Positions 49,621 to 61,373 of a DNA stretch of 64,000 bases are shown here, piece after piece (the first letter of the stretch is position 1; every line of letters starts with the position of its first letter). The notes beneath the pieces are model-generated. The model worked only from the letters and a program-made list of their open reading frames with translations, had not been told where the DNA came from and ran no database searches. Both the position numbers and the translations under genes were made by a program. Source of the stretch: Cordia subcordata (Eukaryota > Streptophyta > Magnoliopsida > Boraginales > Cordiaceae); the NCBI GenBank assembly GCA_028554755.1, contig JAPTOF010000006.1, forward strand, positions 3,032,501 to 3,096,500. Direction: 5' to 3'.

Positions 49621-51666
49621 TCATGCCATAATCTGCTCCTGCTCTATGTACAATTGATCAAACCAAGCCGGGATGTTATTTTCATGAATTCCTCCATTCT
49701 TCTGCTCCGAGTTAGATAATCTTGTTCCAGTAGAGGGAACATCTTTCACTAGTGAATGAACCCAGGATACATCTGGTTCATCAATGCGTGATCGTGCCAT
49801 GGCTGTTTGCGTTGCAGCTTTATTACCATTTTGGATACCAAAAGAGGCAGATTTCTGAAGCCTGTGCCGCTCATCACCATTGAAGCCCCAGTCCAATTTC
49901 CCATCTGGGGAGCCCCAGTCCGAAAGGTTAGATGACCTCAAAGTGGAAGAATTAGCACCACCGTTGAGGGCAGGATGGGGGCTCACGCCAGTGCGATCAA
50001 CAAAGCTCTGGCTGCGCTTTGAAAATGCAGCTGACCTTGAATTCATGACTGCTGCAGCTACTGCTGCAGAAGAGTCGAACCCAAAAGTCGAGGGCTTCCT
50101 CACAGGAGAGGACGAGAGATTGGAAGGATAGCTTGCCCGAAGATGGTTCATGTTTTGGCGTATTTGACGCCCAGTTGGAGATTGGACATGGGAGGTGTTG
50201 GTGGTTGTAACTCTTGGTGAGAGACCCTGCAATTGAGAAATTAAGGACGGATCGACAGATCCAAAAACATCGTCCAAGTTAGTAGGCTTCAAATCCCCTA
50301 TCCTGTTGTACTCACTGTTCCAACGGGATGGGGAAGAAAGACTAGCCATCTCATCTAGCAACTGCTGCCTTTGTTGCTGTTGGGTGTGGATACTTTCCAA
50401 TCCTAGCAACTCCATTTCCAAGTCCAATTCTCTGGCACTTATGGTTGTCTTAAGGCGGCTGCCAGGTAGCTGCAAGGCAGGTGGAGTGAGGTGCATCTTG
50501 TTCTGCCACATGCTCATACTCATGGGAGATGAACATGCAGCAACAGGCGACATAGGTGGTGTTGAAGTAGTAGGCATCACTAAAGAAGGTGAACTGAAAG
50601 CCAGCGGGCTCATTGTTCCCATATCCATTGAACCAGCTGAAACGGACTTTGGAGAAGGCATTGCTGAGCCAGTAGATGGACACAACGGACGTAACTCCTC
50701 AGGCTTGTGCGCAAAAAAGCACACTTTCCTTGAGCACCCAATCTCATCCTTGCAAAGCCGGGTTTTGTATTGAGCAGGGTGAAGCCAGGACTCAAAGACA
50801 CCATGGGAATATTCACAAGCATCACCTCTCGCACAAGTTCCCTTCTTGAATTCAGGGCAGGGTACACAGCTGTAGTGATACTTCCTTGGATCACGCCTTC
50901 TAGCATTCTCACCTGGATGAGCAAAAGGGCACTCAGTCCAGTCATGGGAATAAGCCCTTGAGCAAGGCTTCACCTTGAAACTATACATTCTGAACTCATC
51001 AGTCCCATATATCCCAGTGTTTATATCCGGTAAAGATACATCAACCGGATATTCTTTCTTCTCAGTCCCTTCCTTCTGTAAATGCACCGTAGCCTTTCCT
51101 TCTTCTTCAGCTTCCCCAGTTACCTCATTCTCCACACCCTTCAATAAGATCTCCAGTGTTTTCCTCTTTGAACTGCTAGCAGACTTCACAAAAGGAGGAA
51201 TCAAATCACCAGGTTTCTTTCCATTGGCATCAAAAGAATCAATATCAGCAGAGCCCTCAATCAAGAGCCTGATAACCTCCCTGGATGACTCCGATCCACC
51301 AGCCACAGCACAATGGAGAGCAGTGGTCCCATCAGAGCCACATGCCTTTTTAACATCGACCTTTCCAGTTCCTAAAATGTATTGGACAACCTTAATGCTT
51401 CCATACAAAGAAGCAATCATAATAGGAGTTCTCTCTTCAAACCCCATCTTCCTTGAACCAATCTTTCTGCCATACCAATAGCTCATCTCATCAACATCAC
51501 CTCCCTTCTCTTCCACTTCACAAATGAACCCAGCAAGGTCATCAGTGGCTGCTAACTCGAGCAATTTCGAGCAGCTTCTACTGTGAAACCCCTCTTTCTG
51601 ATCTTGAAATTCACCCTCCATGTTCAAATCAACAGGGCAAAGTTTACTCTTTGAACCACTGCACAT
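49621..51666 (-). CDS. ankyrin and tandem CCCH zinc-finger protein (RR-TZF family, 681 aa)
   Basis: There is a single coding exon. Two ankyrin-like repeats occupy about residues 78-145 ([12 protein letters not shown], then [12 protein letters not shown]). The arginine-rich region follows with C235-X5-H241-X4-C246-X3-H250. The tandem zinc finger fits exactly: C270-X7-C278-X5-C284-X3-H288, sixteen residues, then C305-X5-C311-X4-C316-X3-H320. This is the plant RR-TZF class, such as Arabidopsis C3H30, C3H56/OXS2 and C3H66. Members bind RNA or DNA, shuttle between nucleus and cytoplasm, and act in stress and hormone responses. A C-terminal [12 protein letters not shown] segment resembles the leucine-type export signal of OXS2-like proteins, and the tail ends [14 protein letters not shown]. 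The length suits the family (about 600-720 aa). The orthologue cannot be picked with certainty. The start at MCSGSKS is the first ATG after the leader intron. Confidence 0.93.
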   Translation of the reverse strand: MCSGSKSKLCPVDLNMEGEFQDQKEGFHSRSCSKLLELAATDDLAGFICEVEEKGGDVDEMSYWYGRKIGSRKMGFEERTPIMIASLYGSIKVVQYILGTGKVDVKKACGSDGTTALHCAVAGGSESSREVIRLLIEGSADIDSFDANGKKPGDLIPPFVKSASSSKRKTLEILLKGVENEVTGEAEEEGKATVHLQKEGTEKKEYPVDVSLPDINTGIYGTDEFRMYSFKVKPCSRAYSHDWTECPFAHPGENARRRDPRKYHYSCVPCPEFKKGTCARGDACEYSHGVFESWLHPAQYKTRLCKDEIGCSRKVCFFAHKPEELRPLCPSTGSAMPSPKSVSAGSMDMGTMSPLAFSSPSLVMPTTSTPPMSPVAACSSPMSMSMWQNKMHLTPPALQLPGSRLKTTISARELDLEMELLGLESIHTQQQQRQQLLDEMASLSSPSRWNSEYNRIGDLKPTNLDDVFGSVDPSLISQLQGLSPRVTTTNTSHVQSPTGRQIRQNMNHLRASYPSNLSSSPVRKPSTFGFDSSAAVAAAVMNSRSAAFSKRSQSFVDRTGVSPHPALNGGANSSTLRSSNLSDWGSPDGKLDWGFNGDERHRLQKSASFGIQNGNKAATQTAMARSRIDEPDVSWVHSLVKDVPSTGTRLSNSEQKNGGIHENNIPAWFDQLYIEQEQIMA

Positions 51667-51672
51667 CTAAGC

Positions 51673-52170
51673 CTGCAAGACAACAAGAGAGAAATTGACT
51701 TCAGATATGCTCTTGAATTCACTCAAGCCACTAGAAATCACTGCTTAAATACACATGTACATGTATACACATCCCTTCGCCTAAAAGTTGAAATTTTGAC
51801 CAAATTTCCATAATTTATCATAGTACCTAACCAATTTCAAGCATTAGCTTTACTGGGATTTTTCTAAAAAAAGCTCTAGTTTAATGATTAATATAACTTC
51901 ACACATACATCTTCAACAAACCCATTAATCTACTTGACCAAGCAAAGATTATGAAGCAAGTAAAGCTATCATGCCTTAACCATTCCCACCAGCTCCAAGA
52001 TATTGCAACAAGAAAACTACTTTAGAAGATTTGGTCCATGACATAAATACTGGTCCATTCAAACCTAATAAAGATTAAAACTTCAACAAGCACGTGATAT
52101 ATATACACACAAACCCATCAAGATTGTGAAGTAAAATTATCAAAGCTTAAATCTTTTTGAAGAAACATAC
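51673..52170 (-). other. 5'UTR intron of the CCCH gene
   Basis: On the minus strand a donor AAAG|GTATGT at 52170 pairs with an acceptor TTGCAG|GC at 51673, only six bases before the ATG. The 498-bp intron is T-rich, and no ATG is seen in the leader exon (52171 to about 52310). A leader intron of this kind often raises expression; that role is inferred. Confidence 0.7.
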
Positions 52171-52337
52171 CTTTGTGTGCTTCAGTACTAAGCTTCTGTT
52201 GTTCTTTTTTTCTTTTTCTTTTATAGGGGGGAGTTTTTTAAGGTAAAAAACAAAAGCTTTTTTTTCTGAATGGAACGAAAGAATGAGATGTAGGTGTTTG
52301 TTGAGAAATGTGTAATGAGAGATTTTAGCTTAAGTAG

Positions 52338-52348
52338 GTTTATATATT
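52338..52348 (-). promoter_or_regulatory. TATA box of the CCCH gene
   Basis: AATATATAAAC on the minus strand lies upstream of a leader rich in CT and A, about 170 bases before the leader intron donor. It is the best TATA match in the region. Confidence 0.55.
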
Positions 52349-52399
52349 GTGGTTGTGAGAAGGGGCTAGGAAAGTGCGACTTTTCTTCTTGCTTGCTTC

Positions 52400-53850
52400 T
52401 CTGTCTGGGCGTAGCTTTATTTTTGACTTTATACCGCGTTTGGATTCCCTTTTTCTGTAGTCAGATTATTTTTTATAAGAAAAAGAATGAACGGATTGAG
52501 GTTTTCATCTTTTTTTCTTTTTCCTTTTTGAGGAATACAGTATTATTTCATTATCTTTTATCAAATCTTATATATGTATACCAACTTAATAGAATTTCAT
52601 TTCTCAATCTTTTTAGTTTCATTTCTCAATCTTTTGCTGGTACAACGATGCTCGTTCTTGTTCTTGTTTGAATTCATGCTCTGGTAAAAGGAAAATGAGT
52701 ACAAGAGAAATTAAAAAGTAAAAAAGATCTTGCAATTTTTTGTTTTAAATTTTTTTTTTGAAGGAAAAGAAAAGAAATGATTAATGAGCGAAAAGTTTTA
52801 GTTATTCACAATAATTTTACATGGGTTCAGTATATGTAACTTTGGCATGATTATGAATGTAATAAAAGTATTTAAGTGGTGATTAGCTTGCCAATTACGG
52901 CTTGTCCTTGTCTTTAGGAGTATACGATGTCACCTAGCTTCTACTACCATTTCAAGTTCTTATCGAGTAAAAAATCTCTTAAGGTGATTTGCATGTAACC
53001 ATAGTGGCTATCTTTACACTATTAAAAGAAAATAAAAAAGGAATAGAAGAATTTTTAGTATTTTTTAATTTGATTTTTTTGTGTTTTTTTAAAAATCCGA
53101 AAAAGAAAATTTCCTTACTTTCAAAATTTTCTTTATTTTACTTTCCTTTCCACTATCTTGCAAACTTGCACATAAAAGTACGTTTGGATTCATGAAGGAC
53201 AAAGGAAGTGATGGCAGAAGAACCAGATACAGGAAAAGGGGAAATAAAGAATTGAGATTCTCTTCTTGGCAATAGAATCAAAAAAGAAAATACAATTATT
53301 TGCAATTGTTCTGTGGGGAGCTAATCCCTTTTTATTCTTATCGAGCTATAAACATTACTACTCATAAAACCAAAAGGACCCATGGCTAGTTAATTGATTT
53401 GCACAACAGTAAATCTCTTTATAGACATGTTTTATTGTGAACCCATCATTTTGAATAATAATTTTTTCACACTTTTTCAACTGGAGCCTAAATAGTCTCG
53501 ATCACAAAGTCGAGCCATTCACAAAATTGAAGATGGTAAATAAATTTATCTCAATAGTGAGATTTGAGGTAAAATGTAATCCTTCCTTATCTTCTAATTT
53601 AAGGGAAAGAAAAATGGTCTATGCGGTTCTTTCATTTCTTTTCTATTCTCCTAACAATGAATCCAAACAATTAATGTCTCGACAAAAGGAAAAAAAAGAA
53701 GAAATTCCAAACAATGCTTCGTTTGCGTTCCACCCATCTTATCCAATCCAGTCACAAGTCATATTTTCTTCTTCAAAGCTGTGTTTCTTTGGCTATTTGG
53801 TCAAAGTCAAATCTTCAGTAGTCACTATCACACGACTACTGTGTCTTACT
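52400..53850. other. intergenic, no gene recognised
   Basis: Poly-A/T-rich sequence beyond the CCCH promoter. Short frames are low-complexity and show no domain. Confidence 0.5.
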
Positions 53851-53860
53851 GGTTCTCACC

Positions 53861-53921
53861 TGTAAATGCAAATTGAAATGCAAATGCAAATGTAAATTGA
53901 AATTCAAATGCAAATGCAAAT
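53861..53921. repeat. short tandem repeat of ATGCAAAT-type octamers
   Basis: Successive imperfect copies of ATGCAAAT with ATTGAAAT and TGTAAATT variants occur over 60 bases. Confidence 0.8.
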
Positions 53922-54139
53922 AAAAGTCGAAAAATTTAGAGATAGCAGAAATGTGGGGCGGGCCCCACTTGGGGTCTTCCATTGTCCTGCCGACTTAACG
54001 GGTTTGTCCTTCACCTGTGGGTGTCAGCCGCCATCTGGCAGACGCGCATATGCAGGAGCCTCCTCCTTATTCGTTTATTGTGGATTTGTGGCTTTTCCTT
54101 TTTCCCCTTTTTTCTCTCAAGAATTCTTGTTATCTGCTT

Positions 54140-54154
54140 CCCCCCCCCCCCCCC
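54140..54154. repeat. poly-C tract (15 C)
   Basis: An uninterrupted run of 15 C residues, unusual in an AT-rich genome. The length may be uncertain because of homopolymer sequencing error. Confidence 0.85.
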
Positions 54155-54204
54155 TCTTTAAAGGTTAGATTATGCTGCTTAGACCCCTCATGCAGGAAAT
54201 CAAA

Positions 54205-54462
54205 ATTATTATTGTTTGGATTGATTTTTCTCAAAATTCTAATGGATCTTTTAGATTGTCTTTTCTCAAATTTTTGTTTTTTAAAGTTTATAAAAGAATA
54301 TTTTTTGAAAAAGTTAAAATTTTTCATTTTTGAAAAAAGTAAAAATAAAATTTTTTAAGTTTCAATTTTTTTTAATCTAATCCAAATATTTATTGGTATA
54401 TGTTTTTTTTAGGAAAATGATTGTTTTTTCACGGGAAAAAAAGCCAATTCAAACATTCTCTT
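54205..54462. mobile_element. degraded MITE copy (TTTGGATTGR family)
   Basis: The left end ATTGTTTGGATTGATTTTT and the right end (reverse complement AATGTTTGAATTGGCTTTTT) form inverted repeats around a T-rich then A-rich interior. A second right-type end at about 54665-54690 (GTCAATACAAACAGGCGC) suggests another, partly overlapping copy. Confidence 0.5.
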
Positions 54463-54699
54463 TTTTCTAAAACAACTTTTGAAGAAAGTGGTTTTTTATG
54501 AAATTAAAAGTTCTAACTTTTGAAAAAAATTGTGATTGAGTTTTGTTTTTTTTTTCCCCTCAAGAGTTTCATTTTTTTTTTTTGAAATCTAATGCAAATA
54601 CTAATTGCAAAGAAAGATTTGATTTTTTCAAGAAAAAAAAAAGAATGCTTTTCTCATTAAAAAAAAGTCAATACAAACAGGCGCTAAATTTTAGAGCTG

Positions 54700-56080
54700 A
54701 GTTATGTTGTGAAACATGTATATTGAAAGGTTAATAAATGTACATAATTAACTTCAAACGTAGGAAGTAAATTGAGTGTTAGATATTTTTAAGAAATTCC
54801 TGAACTACTTTTGTTTCTTTTAGATAGGAGGATGAGTTCATTTAAAAGGACACTCATAGTTGTGTACTTGCCTTCGACCTCTGTGACAAAAGAAAAAAAT
54901 TACATTGATTTCGTCTAACAATTTATTTTCATCAAAATTTTTAAGTTTAAACGTATATTTTTTTTACCGTGAATGCTATTTAATTTTGATTTAACTTAAA
55001 ATATGTTTTTATCCATCCTACTATATTATAAAATTTATACTTTGTATACAAAATTAATATAATTCCGACTAAATAAATTTCTTGTCATAAACACAAAGTT
55101 ATGAGTAATTTCGAATATAAACAACGGAATAAAACAATGACATGTCTTTTGTTTGGTTTTCTATTACAAAGTAATCATTTGGACTTGATAATCAATGACA
55201 GTGGACCACCTGGTCGTACGGGCCTGGACCGAAGAAGCAACTGGCAAATCGGACCCAATTCATGCCAGCTTGATTCACTACTTTTGCCGTTTCAAAATAT
55301 TTTCTTTTTTAAAACGTTAATAATTGATTTTTACTTAAATTTATTGGTTTTTTTTTAGGATTCTCCTATTTCATTTTGTGCTGTGGCTATTAGAATATTA
55401 TTGTGTGCCAAGGGAAAACAAAAATAATCTTGAGGTTTTATTTTGTACCCTCAATTTTAGTAAAAGAAAATGATGTCATATTACAAGACCTTGATAGATT
55501 TTCAGACAACAGACGAGGTGGCTGCATGGCATCAAACGGAAATATCATATATGAAAATGATCACTTTACTACAATTAATCGTTGGTTACAAAATCATAAA
55601 CAAGTATTTCATTTAAAAGTCTTAAGTTGTTAGAACTTATATATTAGATTCGCACCTTTCTTACATAAAAGTTTCTTAAACTATGTAACAATGTATATTT
55701 GTTAGTAAGCGTTTTTAGATGTGCAAAATAAAATTTTAAGTTATGCATTAGATAAATAAAACAACAATAGGAAGACTTGAACCTAATCTATGACTTGAAG
55801 GCTATCTTTGGCCTAATTGTGATAAGTTATAAAGCTTTAGTTAAAAATACTATTGAATAAAAGTCTTTGATTATTTGGCTTGATAATTTATGAATTAAGC
55901 CTTTAGCTGCTTTGAAGGTAATATTGTGACTTTAAAATTATGGAATAATATTTTGAGGAAAGAAGAAGAAAAATAATTTCTGTTATTATGTAAAAACAAC
56001 TCCTGAAAAGTCTTTTTCAAAAAGCTCATATTTCTAGCTTTTAGCTTTTTTTAACTTTGGGGTCAAATATGTTAGTTTTA
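54700..56080. other. intergenic, no gene recognised
   Basis: AT-rich with no coding, splice or repeat signal that I can support. Confidence 0.5.
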
Positions 56081-56297
56081 GGGCTTGTTTGGATTTTTTT
56101 TTTTAAAGAAAAAGTACTTTTCTCATGAAAAAAATAGATTCTAACTATTTGATTTGGCATTTAAAAAAGATAAAACTAAAAAAAAAAATTTCAAATACAA
56201 TTTTTTTAGAAGTCAGAATTTTCAACTTCTAAAAAAAGCACATTTTTTTTAAAAGTTGTTAGAAAAAGTATTTAAAAAAAAATAATCCAAACGAGCC
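56081..56297. mobile_element. MITE copy (GGGCYYGTTTGGATT family)
   Basis: The left end GGGCTTGTTTGGATTTTTTT and the right end (reverse complement GGCTCGTTTGGATTATTTTT) form the same inverted repeats as the copies at 2175 and 39464. TTA on the left and TTG on the right may be the decayed 3-bp duplication. Confidence 0.7.
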
Positions 56298-57660
56298 TTG
56301 AACTTTAAACTCACAAAATGTATTTTTAAATGTCTTTTTTTGGTCAATTTTTAAGTTTTAAGTGTCTAAAAATTAGATTAAATAGACTATAATATCGTAA
56401 TAAGTAATCATGAATTAAAAATTAAATTGTTAAACAAAGGAATTGGGGTGTGTGCAAAGGTTAAATTAACCAAGCGACTGAAGTGTAGGTGGGTGGTGGT
56501 GGAAAAAGAATAGACCAGAGAGAGACACGTTTGAAGTTTCCAACCAGGTCACACACGCTTAAGCGCTTAACGCGTCTGCAGTTTTGGTGGGAAGCACAAA
56601 AATGCGATGCATGGTCAGCTCCCACTATTATATTATTGTATGATTGGGTCTACTCTCAAAGAGTCAAAGTCACCTTGCATAACTATTTGAAAATTGCTTG
56701 TTCATGAGGAAAAGTTATTTCGCACGTTTTAAGTACTTCTCCACTTTTTTTTTTTTTTTTTTTGTTTCTTTCCTTTTGTTAGCACTACTTACACTAGTGT
56801 AAGAAAAGTTAATTCAAATATGCTATTATTTCGTGCAATTATGACAGGATAGAAATTGAGTGGCCTCTACAAACGCGTCAGATATGGATATATACGGATT
56901 TGAATTGTCAATGTTGTTCATAAGATTTAATAACAGTGAATGATTTAAATATTTAATCATTGTTATTATTTTGTCGTCAGTAAATTTGTTTTTTTATTAC
57001 ATTTATGATTTTACAAGAAAGTTAACTTTTATTTTCATCTTCTATTTCATTTGAGAGTGGAAAAACATATAAACACCTAATTAAGTGGAAAAAAGGAAAA
57101 TCGTACATTATTTCTTGGGCAACAAGAAAATATTTAGACATCTATAACACCTAGTTGGACTTGGATGATATTGGGAGAAATGTAAGTCTCTTGATGGAAT
57201 AAAGAACTGCGTATGCAGAGGACTCCTCACTTTCATCTATACTAAGCGAACAGTTTTTCCTCCCTAGACAAGTAAGTATTTATATTCGTATTTTAAAAAA
57301 AAAAATTACAATGACTTACGCAAGAGAAACAGCACAGCCAAAAAAGGAGCTAACACTGACTAACTTATCAACCTCACATCAGCACTCCAAATTTGACAAT
57401 ACTCTTATTAAGTTTGTAGTTTTTTTAAAATTTTTCATGTTTGTAAAATTTGTGCATAACATAAAAGTAATGAAATAAAAAACACATTGTTCACTCCGAG
57501 ACACATTTTGGAATAATCTTCTCTTCCTTTCTATCCAAATGCACGCACTGAATTCAAGTGGCACTGTGAATCAATGGAAGAAACTTACAAGCTGTGGCAA
57601 TTTCGTGATGCATATTATTAATTATTATCATCTTGTAAGCTGGCTGATGTTGTCTCACGT
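56298..57660. other. intergenic, no gene recognised
   Basis: No coding signals. There is a poly-T tract at about 56746-56763. Confidence 0.5.
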
Positions 57661-57793
57661 AAAAATATAATTTCTTTTTGAGAAATGAAACTTGTTTCGG
57701 CCCATAACAGAACTCTTACTGTTCATGCCAGCTTACATGGGTTGGCCCATGAGAGTATGGACTGTCTCTTGCATACAAAAACGGTCCTAATCT

Positions 57794-57826
57794 ATTTATT
57801 ATGGGCTGTGAAAGCCCATAATAAAT
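57794..57826. repeat. perfect 14-bp inverted repeat
   Basis: ATTTATTATGGGCT at 57794-57807 and its exact complement AGCCCATAATAAAT at 57813-57826 are separated by five bases. The surrounding 200 bases contain further GGCCCA/TGGGCY motifs. Confidence 0.8.
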
Positions 57827-58969
57827 TCATATTGCTCCCGTCAAAATTTAAGTCTCACATAACTATGCTGGGCTTCATTAATCCCAGAATTGCAAGCATT
57901 GGTGTTAATATTGTTAGAGCTCGGATTCTGTTACTTCCCGCGACGGAAAAATCATTTTAAGGAGGATCATATTGAACTCGTCTCAAAGTTACAAATTATT
58001 TGGTCTGAAGAAACATGTTTAGACACATGTTCTAAGTCCATCAAGAATTATGTAATATTTGTGATAGTTAGGAACTCGACATAAGTTTGATTGTTTTTCT
58101 AGTTGATCAAGATTTGTGTCTCTTTCGTTTTCTTCTGAACATGTTTATTATTAACCACATCATACTCTTATACACCTGTACCTTCAATTATATATAGTAG
58201 ATATCCATCACAAATATTTCAATTATACATAGTAGAAATCTCTCACAAATATCTTTGATATACTATATGTCTCTGCTTAATTAACTCTTTTGTTCATATT
58301 GCGAAATGTGTTGTGATGAGCTAATCTTGACCATATCAAAAAGGGCTAGAACAAAGATAGTTGAGCTGACCTTCTAATTTCTTTCTTTCTTTTTTTTTTT
58401 TTCGGGTTCTTTTTTATTTATTGATAAAGAAGAACTCATTTTAGGTAAACGTACATAAATCTACCTCAAAACTATAAATCTCATGATCTAATGATATAAT
58501 TCAATACATACACCACGTTTGTTAAACAAGAAATGTAAACTCAGGACTTTGGGTCTACGAGCAAACACCTTTATAGATCGTTCTCGCCCATGAGGTAAGT
58601 CGAGCCCACTTCTATTGAACTTAAAACATGAAAAAGAACTCACCATCTTTTTTGGGGTAGAAAACTGTGAGCAATTTGTCACGCATATACATAGTAGGTG
58701 CATGTTTCTTTGTCGACTCTAGTACATCATCGTGTGCCACATTTTTTCTCTTTTTTTTTTTTGGGCTACGCATCGTGTGCCACTTTTTAAAGGATGAACC
58801 ATTACTATATACTTTTGCCCAAAGAAAGGAAGAAATATTTACTACACTACAAGAAGAACTTCATGTTTCTTTTTACGATTTGACTATAATATAAGCCAAA
58901 TCGAGAAACACGAGCTCTGATTTTTTTGGTTTTCTAGACTGGATTCACACGCAACGTAGTCCCCGCCCA

Positions 58970-58982
58970 CCCCCCCCCCCCC
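58970..58982. repeat. poly-C tract (13 C)
   Basis: A second long C run, within CCCCGCCCACCC context. Confidence 0.8.
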
Positions 58983-59767
58983 ACTTCACACGTAACAAGA
59001 TGGACCACGCATTTCTTATAATTCTTTCAATTTTTTTTTTGGTCAAAAAATTAATTGATAAAGACTGGGTGATTGCTCTCCTTCATAAAGTAAAATCTTA
59101 AAATCTTATTGAGCACGTTTAAATTGCACTTGCTATTTTTCGTCCCCTAAGTTCAAGCTGGAACCTTGTATTTGAAAGCAGGCGAAAAAAGAAAAGGTGA
59201 TATCCATTCTTAAATAGTGACTCGAATTGACTTATTAACCAACTATTTATCACATGCTTTAATCCGCCTATTAAATGATTCACAATCGATTAAATATAAA
59301 AGTATATAATTTAGATGATAGTAATTATGTGATTATATGTTATGTTAATATGTATTCAAAGTCATCGTATAATAGTTATTTCTTCATATTTAGGGAAAGC
59401 ACTCTCAATTCCGGAACCTTCCAAGTTAAAATTAATCTTACCCGCTTTTCTAATTTAGGTACCAAACAGTTGATTGACACTAATGATGGCATCTTTCAAC
59501 CTAAGCCACCTAATTAATGGCCTCATTTACGCGTGAATTTCATTGTCATGTGTGAAGATTAGTTGTTCATTAATAATTTACATAAAAAATGCTTAATCAC
59601 GTTTAACTAGGAAGAAGTTAGATTCTCTTCTTTTCTTGGCATTGTTCTCTTCTATCTTCTTTTTATCCACTAATCATCTCTCTGACTCGCAAAATAGAAG
59701 GTGTACCATCATTTATGGGATCCTTTATATATATAAAAAAAAAAACACAAAGAGTGATGCGCACAAT

Positions 59768-59970
59768 TTTTTTTTTCTTTGTCTCTATTTTCTCTCTTTT
59801 CATCTCTGTTTTCTCTCTATGATCTCTTTCTTTGTCTTTATTTGCTCTCTTTTTCTATGTGTCTATTATCTCTTTCTCTACGTCTCTATTCTCTCTCTCT
59901 CTATCTCTGTTTGCTCTGTCTCTCTCTCTATCATCTCTTTTTTTGTCATTGTTTTCTCTCTCTACGTCTC
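59768..59970. repeat. CT-rich low-complexity region
   Basis: Degenerate repeats of TCTCTCTAT and TCTGTTT on the plus strand. The Leu/Ser/Phe-rich frames through it are not genes. Confidence 0.85.
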
Positions 59971-60039
59971 TGTTTAGTCATATTTGTAACAATTGGTTCT
60001 GATAGTTGTATATATATTTGAAGGATTGATATATATTTA

Positions 60040-60520
60040 GTATTTTATTATTGTTTGTTTAGTTTTCTATAACTGTTTGTTCTGTAGCCTATTATTACTT
60101 GTTCAATGTTCTATAATTGTTTGTTCAGTATTCCATTATTATTTTTGTTCAATAGACGATTATTATTTGTTCAGTGTTTTATATCTATTTGTTCGGTGCT
60201 TTATAATTGTTTATTCAACGCTCTATAATTGTTTGTTCAGTAGCCTTTTTTTTATTGTTTTTCAGTAGACTAGTACTGTTTGTTTAGCAGCCTATTATTG
60301 TTTGTTAAGTACTTTATAATTGTTTGTTCCATAGTCTATAATTCTTTGTTCAGTACTCTATAACTATTTATTATTGTTTGTTCAGTGTTCTGTAACTGTT
60401 TGCTCAGTAAACAATTATTGTTTGTTCAGCAGCAATAGCATATTGTTGTTTATTCAGTGTTTTATAAGTGTTTGTCCTGTAGGTTATTATTGTTTGTTCA
60501 GTAGTATATTATTCATCAAA
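60040..60520. repeat. degenerate minisatellite with GTTTGTTCAGT core
   Basis: About twenty imperfect copies of a unit of roughly 22-30 bases, consensus near TATAATTGTTTGTTCAGT, run continuously. Frames through it are chance. Confidence 0.8.
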
Positions 60521-60924
60521 ATATTTGTTTATAAATGAAATTAGTTGAAACTATTAGAATTGTTTATTCATTATTCAATCTCTGTTTATTTGTAGAAAAC
60601 TTCATCAAATTTATATATTTTTGTTCATAACTCACAATTCAAAGTTAAAGATGTTTTCTATTTTTTTGGACATTATTGCTTTAGATTTGATGTTTTCTAC
60701 TTTTTTGGATGTTGTTGCTTCAGTCATTTTAATTAAATTGAAGTGCGATTTTGATTTGATATCTTTGTTGATTTGTTGAATAAATTAAATTAAAGAATTG
60801 TATTTCGGGTTTGTGAGACTTAGTTTTTGTTGTAAAACAGAAGAAAAGGAGAAGAATTGTAGTAAAGAAAAAAAAAAGGCGTATTATGTAGTGTGTCATT
60901 TTATAGCACCCGCAGGTGCACGTT

Positions 60925-61054
60925 GGGTGCATAGTGTAAGTTCTCTTTTGACTCCTCGTATTCTCTTTTTTTTCAGTTAATCAACGTGCACCGGCGGGTG
61001 CATAGTATAAGTTCTCCTCTGACTCCTCGTATTCTCTTTTTTTTAGTTAATCCC
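60925..61054. repeat. 71-bp-period direct repeat with GCACC palindromes
   Basis: GGGTGCATAGTGTAAGTTCT at 60925 and GGGTGCATAGTATAAGTTCT at 60996 begin two copies of about 58 bases that share GACTCCTCGTATTCTCTTTT. Short inverted motifs GCACCCGCAGGTGC and GTGCACCGGCGGGTGC precede the copies. Confidence 0.75.
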
Positions 61055-61079
61055 TGATCTTCTCTCTTTCTTATTAGTA

Positions 61080-61373
61080 ATTTCACATCATCTTGATTAC
61101 ATTGAATAGAAATTAAAATCAATTACTCCTTTATTTCACTCCTTTATATCACATACACACACACAGACACAGACACAAACACAGACACATTGAAATAAGA
61201 TAAGCAATAGAAAAGTATATTTTTTTTTAAATTTTGTAGAGTATTGCGTACATCAGAATATATAACAAAATGTATACCAAATCAACTAACTATGAGGATT
61301 TGCAGGAGAGAATAACTACAAGGAAATATTACAACAATAAAAATTTTTAAAATTCAAAATTATTTGACTGTTA
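61080..61373 (-). mobile_element. possible 3' LTR remnant of the copia element
   Basis: Immediately after the polyprotein stop on the minus strand a purine-rich GAGGGGGCA is followed by TGATAACAG, the usual polypurine tract to LTR junction. AT-rich sequence with a GT-rich tract (61149-61190) follows. The other LTR end cannot be defined. Confidence 0.4.

Noticed and set aside
49880..51481. Plus-strand frames opposite the CCCH gene
   Set aside because: Antisense shadows of an unambiguous zinc-finger coding exon.
57685..57960. 91-codon frame at 57.7 kb
   Set aside because: No domain resemblance, and the region contains a perfect palindrome and motif cluster that explain its composition better than coding.
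59636..60021. Hydrophobic Leu/Ser/Phe frames near 59.8 kb that look like membrane proteins
   Set aside because: Produced by CT-rich low-complexity DNA; all three frames give similar compositions.
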